A stretch of DNA of 36,241 nucleotides from an uncultured Neglectibacter sp. (GTDB taxonomy: Bacteria > Bacillota > Clostridia > Oscillospirales > Acutalibacteraceae). Below the pieces are notes generated by a model. That model was not told the DNA's origin and ran no database searches. It saw only the letters and a list, made by a program, of their open reading frames with translations. The DNA lies in the NCBI GenBank assembly GCA_904374805.1, contig CAJFEW010000011.1, positions 1 through 36,241 of the forward strand. The letters run 5' to 3'. Below are positions 20,550 to 28,373 of this stretch, in pieces. Made by a program: the position numbers and the translations under genes. The number at the start of each line of letters is the position of its first letter. Within the stretch, counting starts at the first letter, position 1.

Positions 20550-23204
20550 ATGAAAACAGAAAAATACAATGTTACAGGCATGACTTGTGCCGCTTGCCAG
20601 GCCAACGTGACCCGGTGTGTTTCCAAATTGGAGGGTGTGGAAGATGTCAACGTCAGTCTTTTGGCCAACCAAATGACCGTGTCCTACGACGAACAGAAGG
20701 TGTCTCCGGACACAATCGTACAGGCGGTGGAAAAGATCGGCTATGGAGCGTCGTCCATGGAAGAGCGGGGCGCAGCCCAGGAGAAGGGCAGTTTCCGCAG
20801 CGAGTGGCAGGCCCGTCAGGACCAGGCGCTGCAAAGCCAAAGGCAAATGAAGCGCCGGCTTATCTCGTCCATTGCTTTGCTGCTCCCTTTGATGTATATT
20901 GCTATGGGAGGGATGATGGGCCTGCCGGAGCCCTGGTTCTTTGTTGGAATGGAAAATTCTTTGGTGAACGCTTTGGCTCAGCTGCTTTTGACGGTGCCTG
21001 TGCTGTTCATCAACCGGCATTTTTTCCAGACGGGCCTAAAGGCTTTGTGGCACCGGGCTCCCAACATGGACTCCCTGGTGGCGATTGGCTCCGGGGCGTC
21101 CCTGGTCTACGGGCTGTTTGCCATGTTCCGATTGGCCTATGGATTTGGCCATGGGGATATGGAGTTGATCCACGAATATGCCCACGCTCTGTATTTCGAG
21201 TCCTCTGCCATGATTTTAACGTTGGTTACGGTGGGGAAGTATTTGGAGGCGAAATCCAAATCCAAAACAGGGGACGCCTTGGGAAAGTTGGTGGATTTAG
21301 CGCCTAAGACCGCAACGGTGATCCGAGAAGGGCAAGAACAGACCATCCCTGCCGAGCAGGTTGTTTCGGGGGATATTTTGGTCATTCGCCCAGGCGAAGG
21401 CATTCCGGTGGACGGCGTTGTCACACAAGGCCAAGGCTATGTAGACCAGGCGGCCATTACTGGGGAAAGCGTTCCAGTGGAAAAGGGGCCTGGCGATCCG
21501 GTGATCTCTGCAACCATCAATAAAAATGGGATGTTTCAATTCCGCGCTTCCAAGGTGGGGGAGGACACCACTCTTTCCCAAATCATCCGTTTGGTAGACG
21601 AGGCCAGCAATTCTAAGGCTCCCATTGCCCGATTGGCTGACAGGGTCAGCGGCGTGTTTGTGCCGGTGGTTATTGTCATTGCCATTATCGCCGCTATAGT
21701 GTGGCTGGTGGCGGGCGCTGGTTTTGAGTTTGCCCTATCCAACGCTATTTCGGTCTTGGTGATTTCCTGCCCCTGCGCTCTGGGTTTAGCCACTCCGGTG
21801 GCTATTATGGTTGGCACGGGTAAGGCTGCAGAAATGGGTATACTCATCAAGTCTGCCGAGAGCTTGGAGAACCTTCACAACGTGGACACGATTGTTCTGG
21901 ATAAGACCGGTACCATTACCTCGGGCCATCCAGCTGTGACAGACGTTGTAGTGCTAGATGGTTCCTTATCAGAACAGCAATTTCTGGCAGAAGCTGCCGC
22001 TGCTGAACAGGGCAGTGAGCACCCCTTGGCCCAGGCGGTGGTGGAGCGTGCCCAACAGATGGGATTGTCCCTGCCTAAGGCGGAATCCTTTGAGGCTGTA
22101 GCAGGACGGGGCATCCGGGCGCGGGTCAACGGAAAAGAATATTTGGCGGGTAATCTGGCGTTTCTGGAGGAAAACCATCTGCCGGCTGCTCCAGAGGAAC
22201 AGAATGCTGCCCGGGCAACGGTGGACAGATTGGCCCAAGAAGGAAAAACTCCTCTCCTCTTTTTGCGGGAAGGGAAGCTTTTGGGAGTTATTGCTGTGGC
22301 AGATACCATCCGGGAGACCAGCCGGGCAGCTATTCAGCGGTTCAAAGAGATGGGTCTGCACGTGGTCATGCTCACCGGCGACAACAAAGTCACGGCGGAG
22401 GCTATCCGAAAGGAGCTGGAGATCGAGCAAGCGATTTCCGATGTGCTGCCCACGCAGAAGGATGCCCATATTCGAGAGCTCCAGGATAGAGGCCATAAGG
22501 TGGCCATGGTTGGCGACGGCATAAACGATGCCCCAGCTTTGACGCGCGCAGACATTGGCATTGCCATTGGAGCGGGCACAGACATTGCCATCGAATCTGC
22601 AGATGTAGTGTTGATGAAAGATTCTCTGGACGACGTAGCTGCGGCAATTGATTTGAGTCGAGCAGTGGTGCGGAACATTCACATGAATCTGTTCTGGGCC
22701 TTCTTCTACAACGTCTTAGGTATCCCGCTGGCGGCGGGGGTACTGTTCCCGGCGTTCCATCTGCGTTTGAGCCCGATGATCGGATCTGCTGCCATGAGCT
22801 TAAGCTCCGTGTGTGTGGTGACCAATGCTTTGCGGCTTCGTTTCTTTAAACGAAAGCCCGCGCGTATAACTGCGGAAGAATGCTCTCCGTCTTTGGAGGC
22901 TTCTCATAGTGCCGAACCGGCAAACCTGGAGGTGCCTGTGCAAGAGGCGCTTTTGGGTGCAACGAAAGAGAAAGGAAGTAGTGTTATGAAAAAAGTATTG
23001 CTTGTAGACGGTATGATGTGCGCCCACTGCCAGGCGCATGTCCAGAAGGCCTTGGCTGGCGTTTCCGGCGTAACAGAGGCGGTTGTGGACTTGGATTCCA
23101 AAAAGGCCACAGTGACGCTGGCGGAAGATGTGGAGGACCAGGTGCTGATGGATGCTGTGACGGAAGCCGGTTACACGCCGGTCAGCTGCGAAACGGTTGC
23201 GTAA
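20550..23204 (+). CDS. copA: Cu(I)-exporting P1B-type ATPase CopA with C-terminal CopZ-like HMA domain
   Basis: An 884-residue protein. The N-terminal heavy-metal-associated domain has the CAAC motif at C13/C16. The ATPase core has the transmembrane CPC motif (C407-P408-C409), the phosphorylated Asp451 in DKTGT, an SEHPLAQA motif and GDGINDAPAL. After the last membrane helices and a linker of about 50 residues, a second HMA domain with MCAHC forms the C-terminus (from about residue 813). It exports cuprous ions. The usual CopA carries its HMA domains at the N-terminus, so the C-terminal one looks like a fused copZ. AAGGGGGG-type ribosome binding site before ATG 20550, 13 bases after csoR. See the internal start at 22986. 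Confidence 0.95.
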   Translation: MKTEKYNVTGMTCAACQANVTRCVSKLEGVEDVNVSLLANQMTVSYDEQKVSPDTIVQAVEKIGYGASSMEERGAAQEKGSFRSEWQARQDQALQSQRQMKRRLISSIALLLPLMYIAMGGMMGLPEPWFFVGMENSLVNALAQLLLTVPVLFINRHFFQTGLKALWHRAPNMDSLVAIGSGASLVYGLFAMFRLAYGFGHGDMELIHEYAHALYFESSAMILTLVTVGKYLEAKSKSKTGDALGKLVDLAPKTATVIREGQEQTIPAEQVVSGDILVIRPGEGIPVDGVVTQGQGYVDQAAITGESVPVEKGPGDPVISATINKNGMFQFRASKVGEDTTLSQIIRLVDEASNSKAPIARLADRVSGVFVPVVIVIAIIAAIVWLVAGAGFEFALSNAISVLVISCPCALGLATPVAIMVGTGKAAEMGILIKSAESLENLHNVDTIVLDKTGTITSGHPAVTDVVVLDGSLSEQQFLAEAAAAEQGSEHPLAQAVVERAQQMGLSLPKAESFEAVAGRGIRARVNGKEYLAGNLAFLEENHLPAAPEEQNAARATVDRLAQEGKTPLLFLREGKLLGVIAVADTIRETSRAAIQRFKEMGLHVVMLTGDNKVTAEAIRKELEIEQAISDVLPTQKDAHIRELQDRGHKVAMVGDGINDAPALTRADIGIAIGAGTDIAIESADVVLMKDSLDDVAAAIDLSRAVVRNIHMNLFWAFFYNVLGIPLAAGVLFPAFHLRLSPMIGSAAMSLSSVCVVTNALRLRFFKRKPARITAEECSPSLEASHSAEPANLEVPVQEALLGATKEKGSSVMKKVLLVDGMMCAHCQAHVQKALAGVSGVTEAVVDLDSKKATVTLAEDVEDQVLMDAVTEAGYTPVSCETVA
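22971..23204 (+). other. copZ: Internal ribosome binding site and possible stand-alone CopZ start inside copA
   Basis: Within copA, AAAGGAAG at 22971-22978 lies seven bases before an in-frame ATG at 22986. Translation from there would give a free 72-residue HMA protein starting MKKVLLVDGMMCAHC, the size and fold of the copper chaperone CopZ. Either this is a relic of a separate copZ gene whose upstream stop was lost, or it is still used. Sequence alone cannot decide. Confidence 0.5.
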
Positions 23205-23220
23205 TTCGAGAAAACAAATC

Positions 23221-23249
23221 TTGACGGAGGCAACTAAACAAGGTATAAT
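23221..23249 (+). promoter_or_regulatory. Sigma-A promoter of tgt
   Basis: TTGACG (23221-23226), a 17-base spacer and perfect TATAAT (23244-23249). The start would be near 23256, ahead of a terminator-like hairpin in the leader. Confidence 0.8.
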
Positions 23250-23266
23250 ACCTCTGCAGACGAAGG

Positions 23267-23296
23267 ATGCGGTGCCTTTTCCGGCGCCGCATTTTT
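23267..23296 (+). terminator. Terminator-like hairpin in the tgt leader
   Basis: ATGCGGTGCC (23267-23276) pairs with GGCGCCGCAT (23283-23292) around a six-base loop, and TTTTT ends at 23296. It could end copA read-through, but it also lies downstream of the tgt promoter, so it may act as an attenuator. Confidence 0.75.
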
Positions 23297-23327
23297 GTGG
23301 AAATGATTGACCCGAAGGAGTGGATTC

Positions 23328-24458
23328 ATGTACCGGCTGATAAAACAAGAGGGCTCTGCGCGCCGTGGAGAATTTACAACCGTTCACGGTACCGTACAGA
23401 CTCCGGCTTTTATGAACGTGGCCACTGCGGGGGCCATTAAGGGAGCTGTGTCCGCCTACGATTTGAAAGATCTCCATTGTCAGGTACAGCTGTGCAACAC
23501 GTATCACCTGCACTTGCGCCCTGGTGATGAGACGGTAAAAAAGCTTGGTGGTGTTCGCAAATTTACGGGTTGGGACGGACCTGTCCTTACAGATAGCGGC
23601 GGATTCCAAGTGTTTTCGCTGGCCAAGCTGCGAAACATTCGGGAGGAAGGCGTCACGTTTGCCTCTCATGTAGATGGGCGCAAGATTTTCATGGGCCCAG
23701 AAGAGAGCATGCGCATCCAATCCAACTTGGGTTCCACCATTGCTATGGCTTTTGATGAGTGTGTGGAGAACCCTGCTACGTACGAGTATGCCAAGGCGTC
23801 TTGTGAGCGCACTGCCCGTTGGCTAGAGCGCTGCAAGCGGGAGATGGCTCGTTTGAACAGCCTGGAGGACACTATCAATCCCCAGCAGCTGTTGTTTGGC
23901 ATTAACCAGGGCTGCACCTTCGAGGATCTGCGAGTAGAGCACATGAAACGAATCGCTGACCTGGACTTGGATGGCTATGCCATTGGCGGGCTGGCGGTGG
24001 GGGAGCCGACAGAGGAGATGTACCGTATCATCGAAGCTGTGGAGCCCTTCATGCCAGAGGGGAAAATTCGTTACCTGATGGGCGTGGGAACGCCTGCCAA
24101 TATTCTGGAGGCTGTTCGCAGAGGTGTGGACCTGTTTGATTGCGTCATGCCCAGCCGCAACGCACGTCATGGACATGCGTTTACATCCGAAGGGTGTCGG
24201 AATCTGCTCAACGCCAAATATGAACTGGATGAAGCCCCCCTGGATGAGAATTGTCAGTGCCCTACCTGTCAGAAATTTAGCCGGGCCTATATCCATCACC
24301 TGTTCAAGGCGGGAGAGATGCTGGCGATGCGCTTGACGGTGATGCACAATCTTTATTTCTATAATCATCTCATGGAGCAAATTCGAGACGCTTTGGACGC
24401 TGGCCGGTATGAGCAATTCTACCAAGAGCACATAGAGGCTCTGGGGCGGCGGATTTGA
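23328..24458 (+). CDS. tgt: Queuine/preQ1 tRNA-ribosyltransferase
   Basis: A 376-residue protein with all hallmarks of bacterial Tgt: D89 in LTDSGGFQVFSL (general base), GGLAVGE for substrate binding, nucleophile D271 in LFDCVMPSRNARHG, and the zinc site CQCPTC with a downstream His. It exchanges guanine 34 for preQ1 in tRNAs with GUN anticodons. Preference for preQ1 or queuine cannot be settled here, and no queuosine biosynthesis genes are in the window. ATG 23328 has GAAGGAG upstream; a TTG at 23307 precedes that site and is rejected. tgt followed by yajC is a common order in bacteria. Confidence 0.96.
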   Translation: MYRLIKQEGSARRGEFTTVHGTVQTPAFMNVATAGAIKGAVSAYDLKDLHCQVQLCNTYHLHLRPGDETVKKLGGVRKFTGWDGPVLTDSGGFQVFSLAKLRNIREEGVTFASHVDGRKIFMGPEESMRIQSNLGSTIAMAFDECVENPATYEYAKASCERTARWLERCKREMARLNSLEDTINPQQLLFGINQGCTFEDLRVEHMKRIADLDLDGYAIGGLAVGEPTEEMYRIIEAVEPFMPEGKIRYLMGVGTPANILEAVRRGVDLFDCVMPSRNARHGHAFTSEGCRNLLNAKYELDEAPLDENCQCPTCQKFSRAYIHHLFKAGEMLAMRLTVMHNLYFYNHLMEQIRDALDAGRYEQFYQEHIEALGRRI

Positions 24459-24493
24459 TCGCTTTAAAATGTAGAAAACTTTGTGGGATTTGC

Positions 24494-24522
24494 TTGCATG
24501 TTTCGCCTGTTCTTGCTATAAT
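24494..24522 (+). promoter_or_regulatory. Sigma-A promoter of yajC
   Basis: TTGCAT (24494-24499), a 17-base spacer and TATAAT (24517-24522) preceded by TGC, an extended -10. yajC can thus be made independently of tgt. Confidence 0.75.
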
Positions 24523-24553
24523 CTAAACATTAACTCGGAGGTGCATTTATACA

Positions 24554-24892
24554 ATGAATCATTTGATGACTCTCGACACTGCGTCCGGTGCTGGTGGCAT
24601 GTCCACTATTATCATGCTCTTGGTGTACGCTGTTTTTATTGTGGCCCTGTACTTTATTTTCTTCCGGCCGCAGAGCAAGCGGAAAAAGAAGGAAGCCGAA
24701 ATGCGCAAAAATGCCCAAGTGGGGGATGAGATCACCACGATTGGCGGCATTTGTGGTCGTATTGTCGCTGTTAAGGAAGAGACGGATTCCATCGTGATTG
24801 AAACTGGGAGCGACAAAGCGAAGTTGCGTGTCAAGCGGTGGGCAATTGGCAGCGTGGATACCGTTCATGAAGAGGAGCAGTCCGCTTCCTAA
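24554..24892 (+). CDS. yajC: Preprotein translocase subunit YajC
   Basis: A 112-residue protein with a short N-terminus, one membrane helix (about 17-36), the signature YFIFFRPQSKRKKK, and a C-terminal cytoplasmic domain with GDEITTIGGICGRIV. YajC associates with SecDF and the Sec translocon. CGGAGGTG precedes ATG 24554. secDF are not in this window. Confidence 0.95.
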   Translation: MNHLMTLDTASGAGGMSTIIMLLVYAVFIVALYFIFFRPQSKRKKKEAEMRKNAQVGDEITTIGGICGRIVAVKEETDSIVIETGSDKAKLRVKRWAIGSVDTVHEEEQSAS

Positions 24893-24923
24893 AGAGTCTT
24901 GCTGTTTTACCAAGTTTTATAAC

Positions 24924-24957
24924 AAAAAAGAAGAGGCGAAACCGCCTCTTCTTTTTT
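24924..24957. terminator. Strong terminator after yajC
   Basis: GAAGAGGCG (24930-24938) pairs with 24943-24951 around AAAC; flanking A6 and T6 extend the stem. A classic intrinsic terminator. Confidence 0.92.
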
Positions 24958-25017
24958 TGTCTATGTATTGCCTTGTTAGCATATATTTCTGTAAAGCGGA
25001 CAGAGAGGAGGATTTTT

Positions 25018-25398
25018 ATGCGAAAAGCAAAAGGGTTTATCTTAGGGCTGCTTGTAACAGGTGCGAGTGCGGCTGCATTTCTGGCGGTAGGCGCACTGCT
25101 GCTTTCAAATTTGGATGCTTTGCCCCAAAGGGCTTTGCTTCGCGGTATTGTAACATTGGCTTTGTGTGTGTCTTCTTTTTTGGGAGGTGTGACGGGTGCT
25201 TTGGTCAGCGGCGAAAAGGGGGCTCTTCTAGGGGGCGCTTGCGGATTGACCGCCTCCTTGCTGCTTGCTTTGGTTTCTCTGGTTGTGTGGAGTCAGCCCT
25301 TTGGCGCGGGAGGTTTTGCGCGTCTGGCAGCTATTGTTTTAGGTGGCTGCATAGGGGGAATAGTGGCTGTGAACAAAAAGACAAAGGTGAAATTTTGA
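25018..25398 (+). CDS. TIGR04086-type small membrane protein
   Basis: A 126-residue protein with four predicted membrane helices and Gly/Ala-rich segments (LGLLVTGASAAAFLAVGALLL at the start, split here in description only). Its size, topology and position after yajC match the TIGR04086 family of uncharacterised Firmicutes membrane proteins. GAGAGGAGG lies before ATG 25018. It follows a strong terminator, so it probably depends on read-through or a weak promoter. Function unknown. Confidence 0.7.
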   Translation: MRKAKGFILGLLVTGASAAAFLAVGALLLSNLDALPQRALLRGIVTLALCVSSFLGGVTGALVSGEKGALLGGACGLTASLLLALVSLVVWSQPFGAGGFARLAAIVLGGCIGGIVAVNKKTKVKF

Positions 25399-25567
25399 TT
25401 CAAACAGCCTAGCCTCGAACAGGATGTGCGCTAGAATGCATATCCATTCAATCTGTGTTTAGGTAGTTTCCGGAAAATTAGAATGGCAATATACATTAGT
25501 TTACATAAATAAAAGGACATAAATTTGAGAGGTTTCAAATTATTTTGAAAAAATATGCGCTTTACGC

Positions 25568-25596
25568 TTGCAAATTTCTGGGTTTTGTATTATAGT
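25568..25596 (+). promoter_or_regulatory. Orphan sigma-A promoter-like sequence
   Basis: TTGCAA (25568-25573) and TATAGT (25591-25596) are 17 bases apart. Transcription would start near 25603, over 330 bases before the next gene. Confidence 0.4.
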
Positions 25597-25863
25597 ATAT
25601 ATTCACAAGGGGTTACACTTCTGCCCATAAATGGGAACATATGCGAAGAAAAGAGAAAAAGAACCGTAAATTTGAGGTGGGCAGTGTGTGGACCATGTAA
25701 CTTTGCTAAAATGGTTGCCTTTGCTTTTCAAAATACGTAAGGAAGGCGACCTGCTTTCTATCCCCTACATTTTGAAACAAATGTGCGCGTTGTCCTGGTT
25801 TGAAAATGATAGGGAAACTTAGGTTACATGAGGAAAATGACGTTTTATACATAAGGAAGAGCG

Positions 25864-25893
25864 CGAATAGATGGCTGTTCTTTTTCATAGTAT
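25864..25893 (+). promoter_or_regulatory. Candidate sporulation-sigma promoter of spoIIM
   Basis: CGAATAGA (25864-25871) and CATAGTAT (25886-25893) are 14 bases apart, a fair match to sigma-E type boxes (6 of 8 each). spoIIM is sigma-E dependent in Bacillus. The match is not strong. Confidence 0.35.
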
Positions 25894-25935
25894 GAGTATA
25901 GGATAGAATTTACACTCTCACAAGGATGTGGCACT

Positions 25936-26571
25936 ATGAAAAAGAATGTGAACCCCTTTTCCTTTTCAAGCAGACTTAGTTCGCAAGAAGACTCATTTGC
26001 AGATCGTTTTCTTCATTGGAAGTTTTTCGTCTTACTATTTTTTCTTTTATTTTTGGGAGCCCTGTTAGGGGCCGTTGTTGCTGTTTTTGGTCAATTATTT
26101 CAGGGAAGATGGGTATTTCCCCTCTCGTTTTCTGGGATTCCTGTGATGCAATCCGGCTATGCCGCTTGTTTTTCTACTTTATTGTTTAATGCGCTGATTG
26201 GCTTATTTATAGTATTCCTGCTAGGAATCACTGCTTTTGGAAGTATTGCAGTGCCCTTTTTTCTCTTTTTTCGAGGAGCCACCGTTGGAGTGGGAGTGGT
26301 CTCCTATTTATGGAAAGATGGGCTAAAGGGGGTTGGCTTATCGGCGTTACTATATACGCCCGCTGCTTCGGCAATGGGAATTTTGCTTTTGCTTTTTGGA
26401 ATTAGAGCGCTGTTGTTTTCTAACCAGTTGGCGAAAGCAGGGTTCTCTTCTCAGGAAGGACGTTCGCATGTGAAAACATATTTTCAAGATTTCCTTCTTT
26501 TTTTGAGTGCCGCTGCAGGAATATCGCTGGTGTGCTCCTTGCCGGCAGCGATAGGGGGCTTATTTACGTAA
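25936..26571 (+). CDS. spoIIM: Stage II sporulation protein M-like membrane protein
   Basis: A 211-residue membrane protein with about five helices. The conserved central part is PFFLFFRGATVGVGVVSYL, similar to the FKGF-type motif of SpoIIM/DUF95. SpoIIM works with SpoIID and SpoIIP in the peptidoglycan degradation that drives forespore engulfment. The gene stands directly before xerD, the same local order as in Bacillus and several Clostridia, which strengthens a fairly divergent match. AAGGATG precedes ATG 25936. Sequence is richer in Phe and Leu than typical and the family signal is moderate. Confidence 0.78.
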   Translation: MKKNVNPFSFSSRLSSQEDSFADRFLHWKFFVLLFFLLFLGALLGAVVAVFGQLFQGRWVFPLSFSGIPVMQSGYAACFSTLLFNALIGLFIVFLLGITAFGSIAVPFFLFFRGATVGVGVVSYLWKDGLKGVGLSALLYTPAASAMGILLLLFGIRALLFSNQLAKAGFSSQEGRSHVKTYFQDFLLFLSAAAGISLVCSLPAAIGGLFT

Positions 26572-26594
26572 GTGGAGAAGAGGGTAGAACGACC

Positions 26595-27485
26595 ATGAAC
26601 AGTTACTATGCTTTGTTCAATGATTATCTGACAAATCAAAAGGCGAATTCCGCCAATACCCGGGAGTCATATTTGCGGGATACTTTGTATTATTTGGAGT
26701 ATCTGTCCAGCATAGGGGTGGCTCCTACGGATGTGGACGAGCCAATCATTCAGAAATATGTGGATCACCTGCATCAACTGAACCGGTCTCCTACTACGAT
26801 CTCCAGGAATTTAGCATCGGTGCGTTGCTTTTATAAGTTTTTAATTTTCCGCGGAGAAATGGACCACAATCCTGCTAAAGGGATCAAGCTGGAAAAAGCA
26901 GAAAAGAAACTCCCTCAGGTGTTGTCTGGAGAAGAAATTGAGCTTTTGTTGGCACAGCCTGATGTCACGGAACCAAAAGGTTGTAGAGATAAGGCTATGT
27001 TAGAGCTTCTCTATGCAACAGGCATCCGTGCCTCGGAATTGATTAATTTAAACATAAAAGATTTAAATCTCAGATCCGGTGTTTTGTACTGCCGGGGAAG
27101 TAAGGGCGTGCGGTCTATACCGATTTATCCTTCCGCAGTGGTTGCCGTTTCGGATTATATCTATCGTATGCGTGGTTTGATCATTGGACCGGAAAGTGGA
27201 AATGCCCTTTTTGTCAACTTAAATGGCGGGCGTCTTACCAGACAGGGTTTCTGGAAAATTGTAAAAAGCTATGCCACAGAGGCGGGCATTACAAAAGAGA
27301 TTACGCCGCATACTCTTCGGCATTCTTTTGCTATGCATTTGTTGGAAAATGGTGCTTCCGTGAAAGATATTCAAACCATGATGGGACATGCAGATATTTC
27401 TTCTACGCAGGTGTATGTTCAACTGTTGGACAACCATGTCAAACAGGTGTATAATGACTGCCATCCCAAAGCCAAGTTAGGGTAG
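26595..27485 (+). CDS. xerD: Site-specific tyrosine recombinase XerD
   Basis: A 296-residue protein with an N-terminal SAM-like core-binding domain (1-95) and a catalytic domain. The tyrosine recombinase residues are visible: Arg in ATGIRASEL, His and Arg in HTLRHSFAMHLLENG, His in GHADISSTQVYVQL and the nucleophilic Tyr in the same motif. Length and motif wording are those of XerD, which resolves chromosome dimers at dif with XerC. ATG 26595 has GAGGG upstream; it starts 23 bases after spoIIM. The next Xer-type gene at 28370-29368 may be its partner. Confidence 0.93.
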   Translation: MNSYYALFNDYLTNQKANSANTRESYLRDTLYYLEYLSSIGVAPTDVDEPIIQKYVDHLHQLNRSPTTISRNLASVRCFYKFLIFRGEMDHNPAKGIKLEKAEKKLPQVLSGEEIELLLAQPDVTEPKGCRDKAMLELLYATGIRASELINLNIKDLNLRSGVLYCRGSKGVRSIPIYPSAVVAVSDYIYRMRGLIIGPESGNALFVNLNGGRLTRQGFWKIVKSYATEAGITKEITPHTLRHSFAMHLLENGASVKDIQTMMGHADISSTQVYVQLLDNHVKQVYNDCHPKAKLG

Positions 27486-27502
27486 GGAGGAGGAGAGGGC
27501 AT

Positions 27503-28345
27503 TTGTCTCTTTTCAGCCATTTCTTTACAAACGATGGGCCTGGGCCCGGGATAAAAAGAGAGCAGGTTTCCAAACCTGCTCCTGTTCGTTTTTTCACGAT
27601 TTTATTTCGGAAATTCGGAAAGCTTGTGCAAGCGAACCTTATTTTTTTTCTTCCTTTCATTCCGGTAGTCTGTTTAGCGGCGGTTTTGTTTTTCCTCCCC
27701 ATGGAGTGGACTCTACGGCTGCCTGAGCAGGCGGGAGGAGGGCTGCTGGATCTTTGGGGACTTTACGTGGTCCCTCTGCCTTTGCTAGCCTTATCTCCTT
27801 TTTGCGCTGGATTGACTTATGTGACGAGAAATTTTGTGCAAGAAAGGCCAGTTTTCATTTGGTGGGATTTCTGGAGGGCGGTTCGGCTGAATGGAAAAAT
27901 GTTTTTTCTCAATGGGTGCCTTCTCTATGTGGCGTACGCTCTGCTCAGTTTCTCTGGGATTTATTACTACAGAAGTTATACAGTTACCCAGAGCTGGCTG
28001 TGTGCGATCCCGCTGTGCTTTTGCGTTGCTTTGGGTGCGATTTTACTTTTTGCGCAATATTATCTTCCCTTGCTGCTTGTTACATTTGAGCTTCGTTTTT
28101 GGCAGGCATATCGCAATGCGTGTATTTTTGCACTCTCTGCGTTTGGACGCAATCTACTGATTTCCGTAGTGCTTGCCTGCTATTTCCTTTTTCTATTTCT
28201 TGCGCCAGGCTTTGGATTTACCTTGGTTCTTGCCCTGTTGTTAGGCGTATTTCTCCTCGCTTCGCTGCCCAGCTATTTTGTCAATTTTGTTGCATATCCT
28301 GTTCTGGACCGCTACCTTATCCGTATCCGTCCTTTGCGTAAATAA
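27503..28345 (+). CDS. YesL/DUF624-like membrane protein
   Basis: A 280-residue protein from TTG 27503 (GGAGGAGAGGG upstream). A soluble N-terminus of about 45 residues is followed by six or so membrane helices: two early, then VARRAVRLNG-like WWDFWRAVRLNGK between spans, and a C-terminal pair before YPVLDRYLIRIRPLRK. Topology and the central W-x-x-F-W-x-A-x-R-x-N stretch recall YesL/DUF624 proteins, some of which sit with sugar transporters; none are here. Function unknown. It is 17 bases after xerD and probably co-transcribed. Its stop codon is inside the terminator stem at 28338-28373. Confidence 0.65.
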   Translation: MSLFSHFFTNDGPGPGIKREQVSKPAPVRFFTILFRKFGKLVQANLIFFLPFIPVVCLAAVLFFLPMEWTLRLPEQAGGGLLDLWGLYVVPLPLLALSPFCAGLTYVTRNFVQERPVFIWWDFWRAVRLNGKMFFLNGCLLYVAYALLSFSGIYYYRSYTVTQSWLCAIPLCFCVALGAILLFAQYYLPLLLVTFELRFWQAYRNACIFALSAFGRNLLISVVLACYFLFLFLAPGFGFTLVLALLLGVFLLASLPSYFVNFVAYPVLDRYLIRIRPLRK

Positions 28346-28373
28346 TCCCCGGCAAATGCCGGGGATTATTTAC
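28338..28373. terminator. Bidirectional terminator holding the stop codons of two convergent genes
   Basis: A perfect 16-base stem (28338-28353 with 28358-28373) around AAAT. The TAA of the rightward gene (28343-28345) lies in one arm and the TAA of the leftward recombinase gene (28372-28370) in the other. Confidence 0.9.

Larger units (their letters stand above)
25399..25935. other. 537-base AT-rich stretch without a convincing gene
   Basis: No good coding region is seen on either strand; reading frames are at most 61 codons. The stretch is clearly richer in A/T than its neighbours. It holds a sigma-A promoter-like sequence at 25568-25596, two small inverted repeats (25533-25539 with 25544-25550; 25767-25772 with 25779-25784), and near its right end a candidate sporulation promoter. 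An 18-codon frame beginning with a GTG about ten bases after GAGGTGG (near 25675) encodes a short peptide with two Cys. It might encode a small RNA or be the remnant of a lost gene. Confidence 0.5.

Noticed and set aside
25555-25740. 61-codon frame in the intergenic gap
   Set aside because: No ribosome binding site at its start, and the start lies upstream of the only promoter-like sequence; not convincing as a gene in full length.
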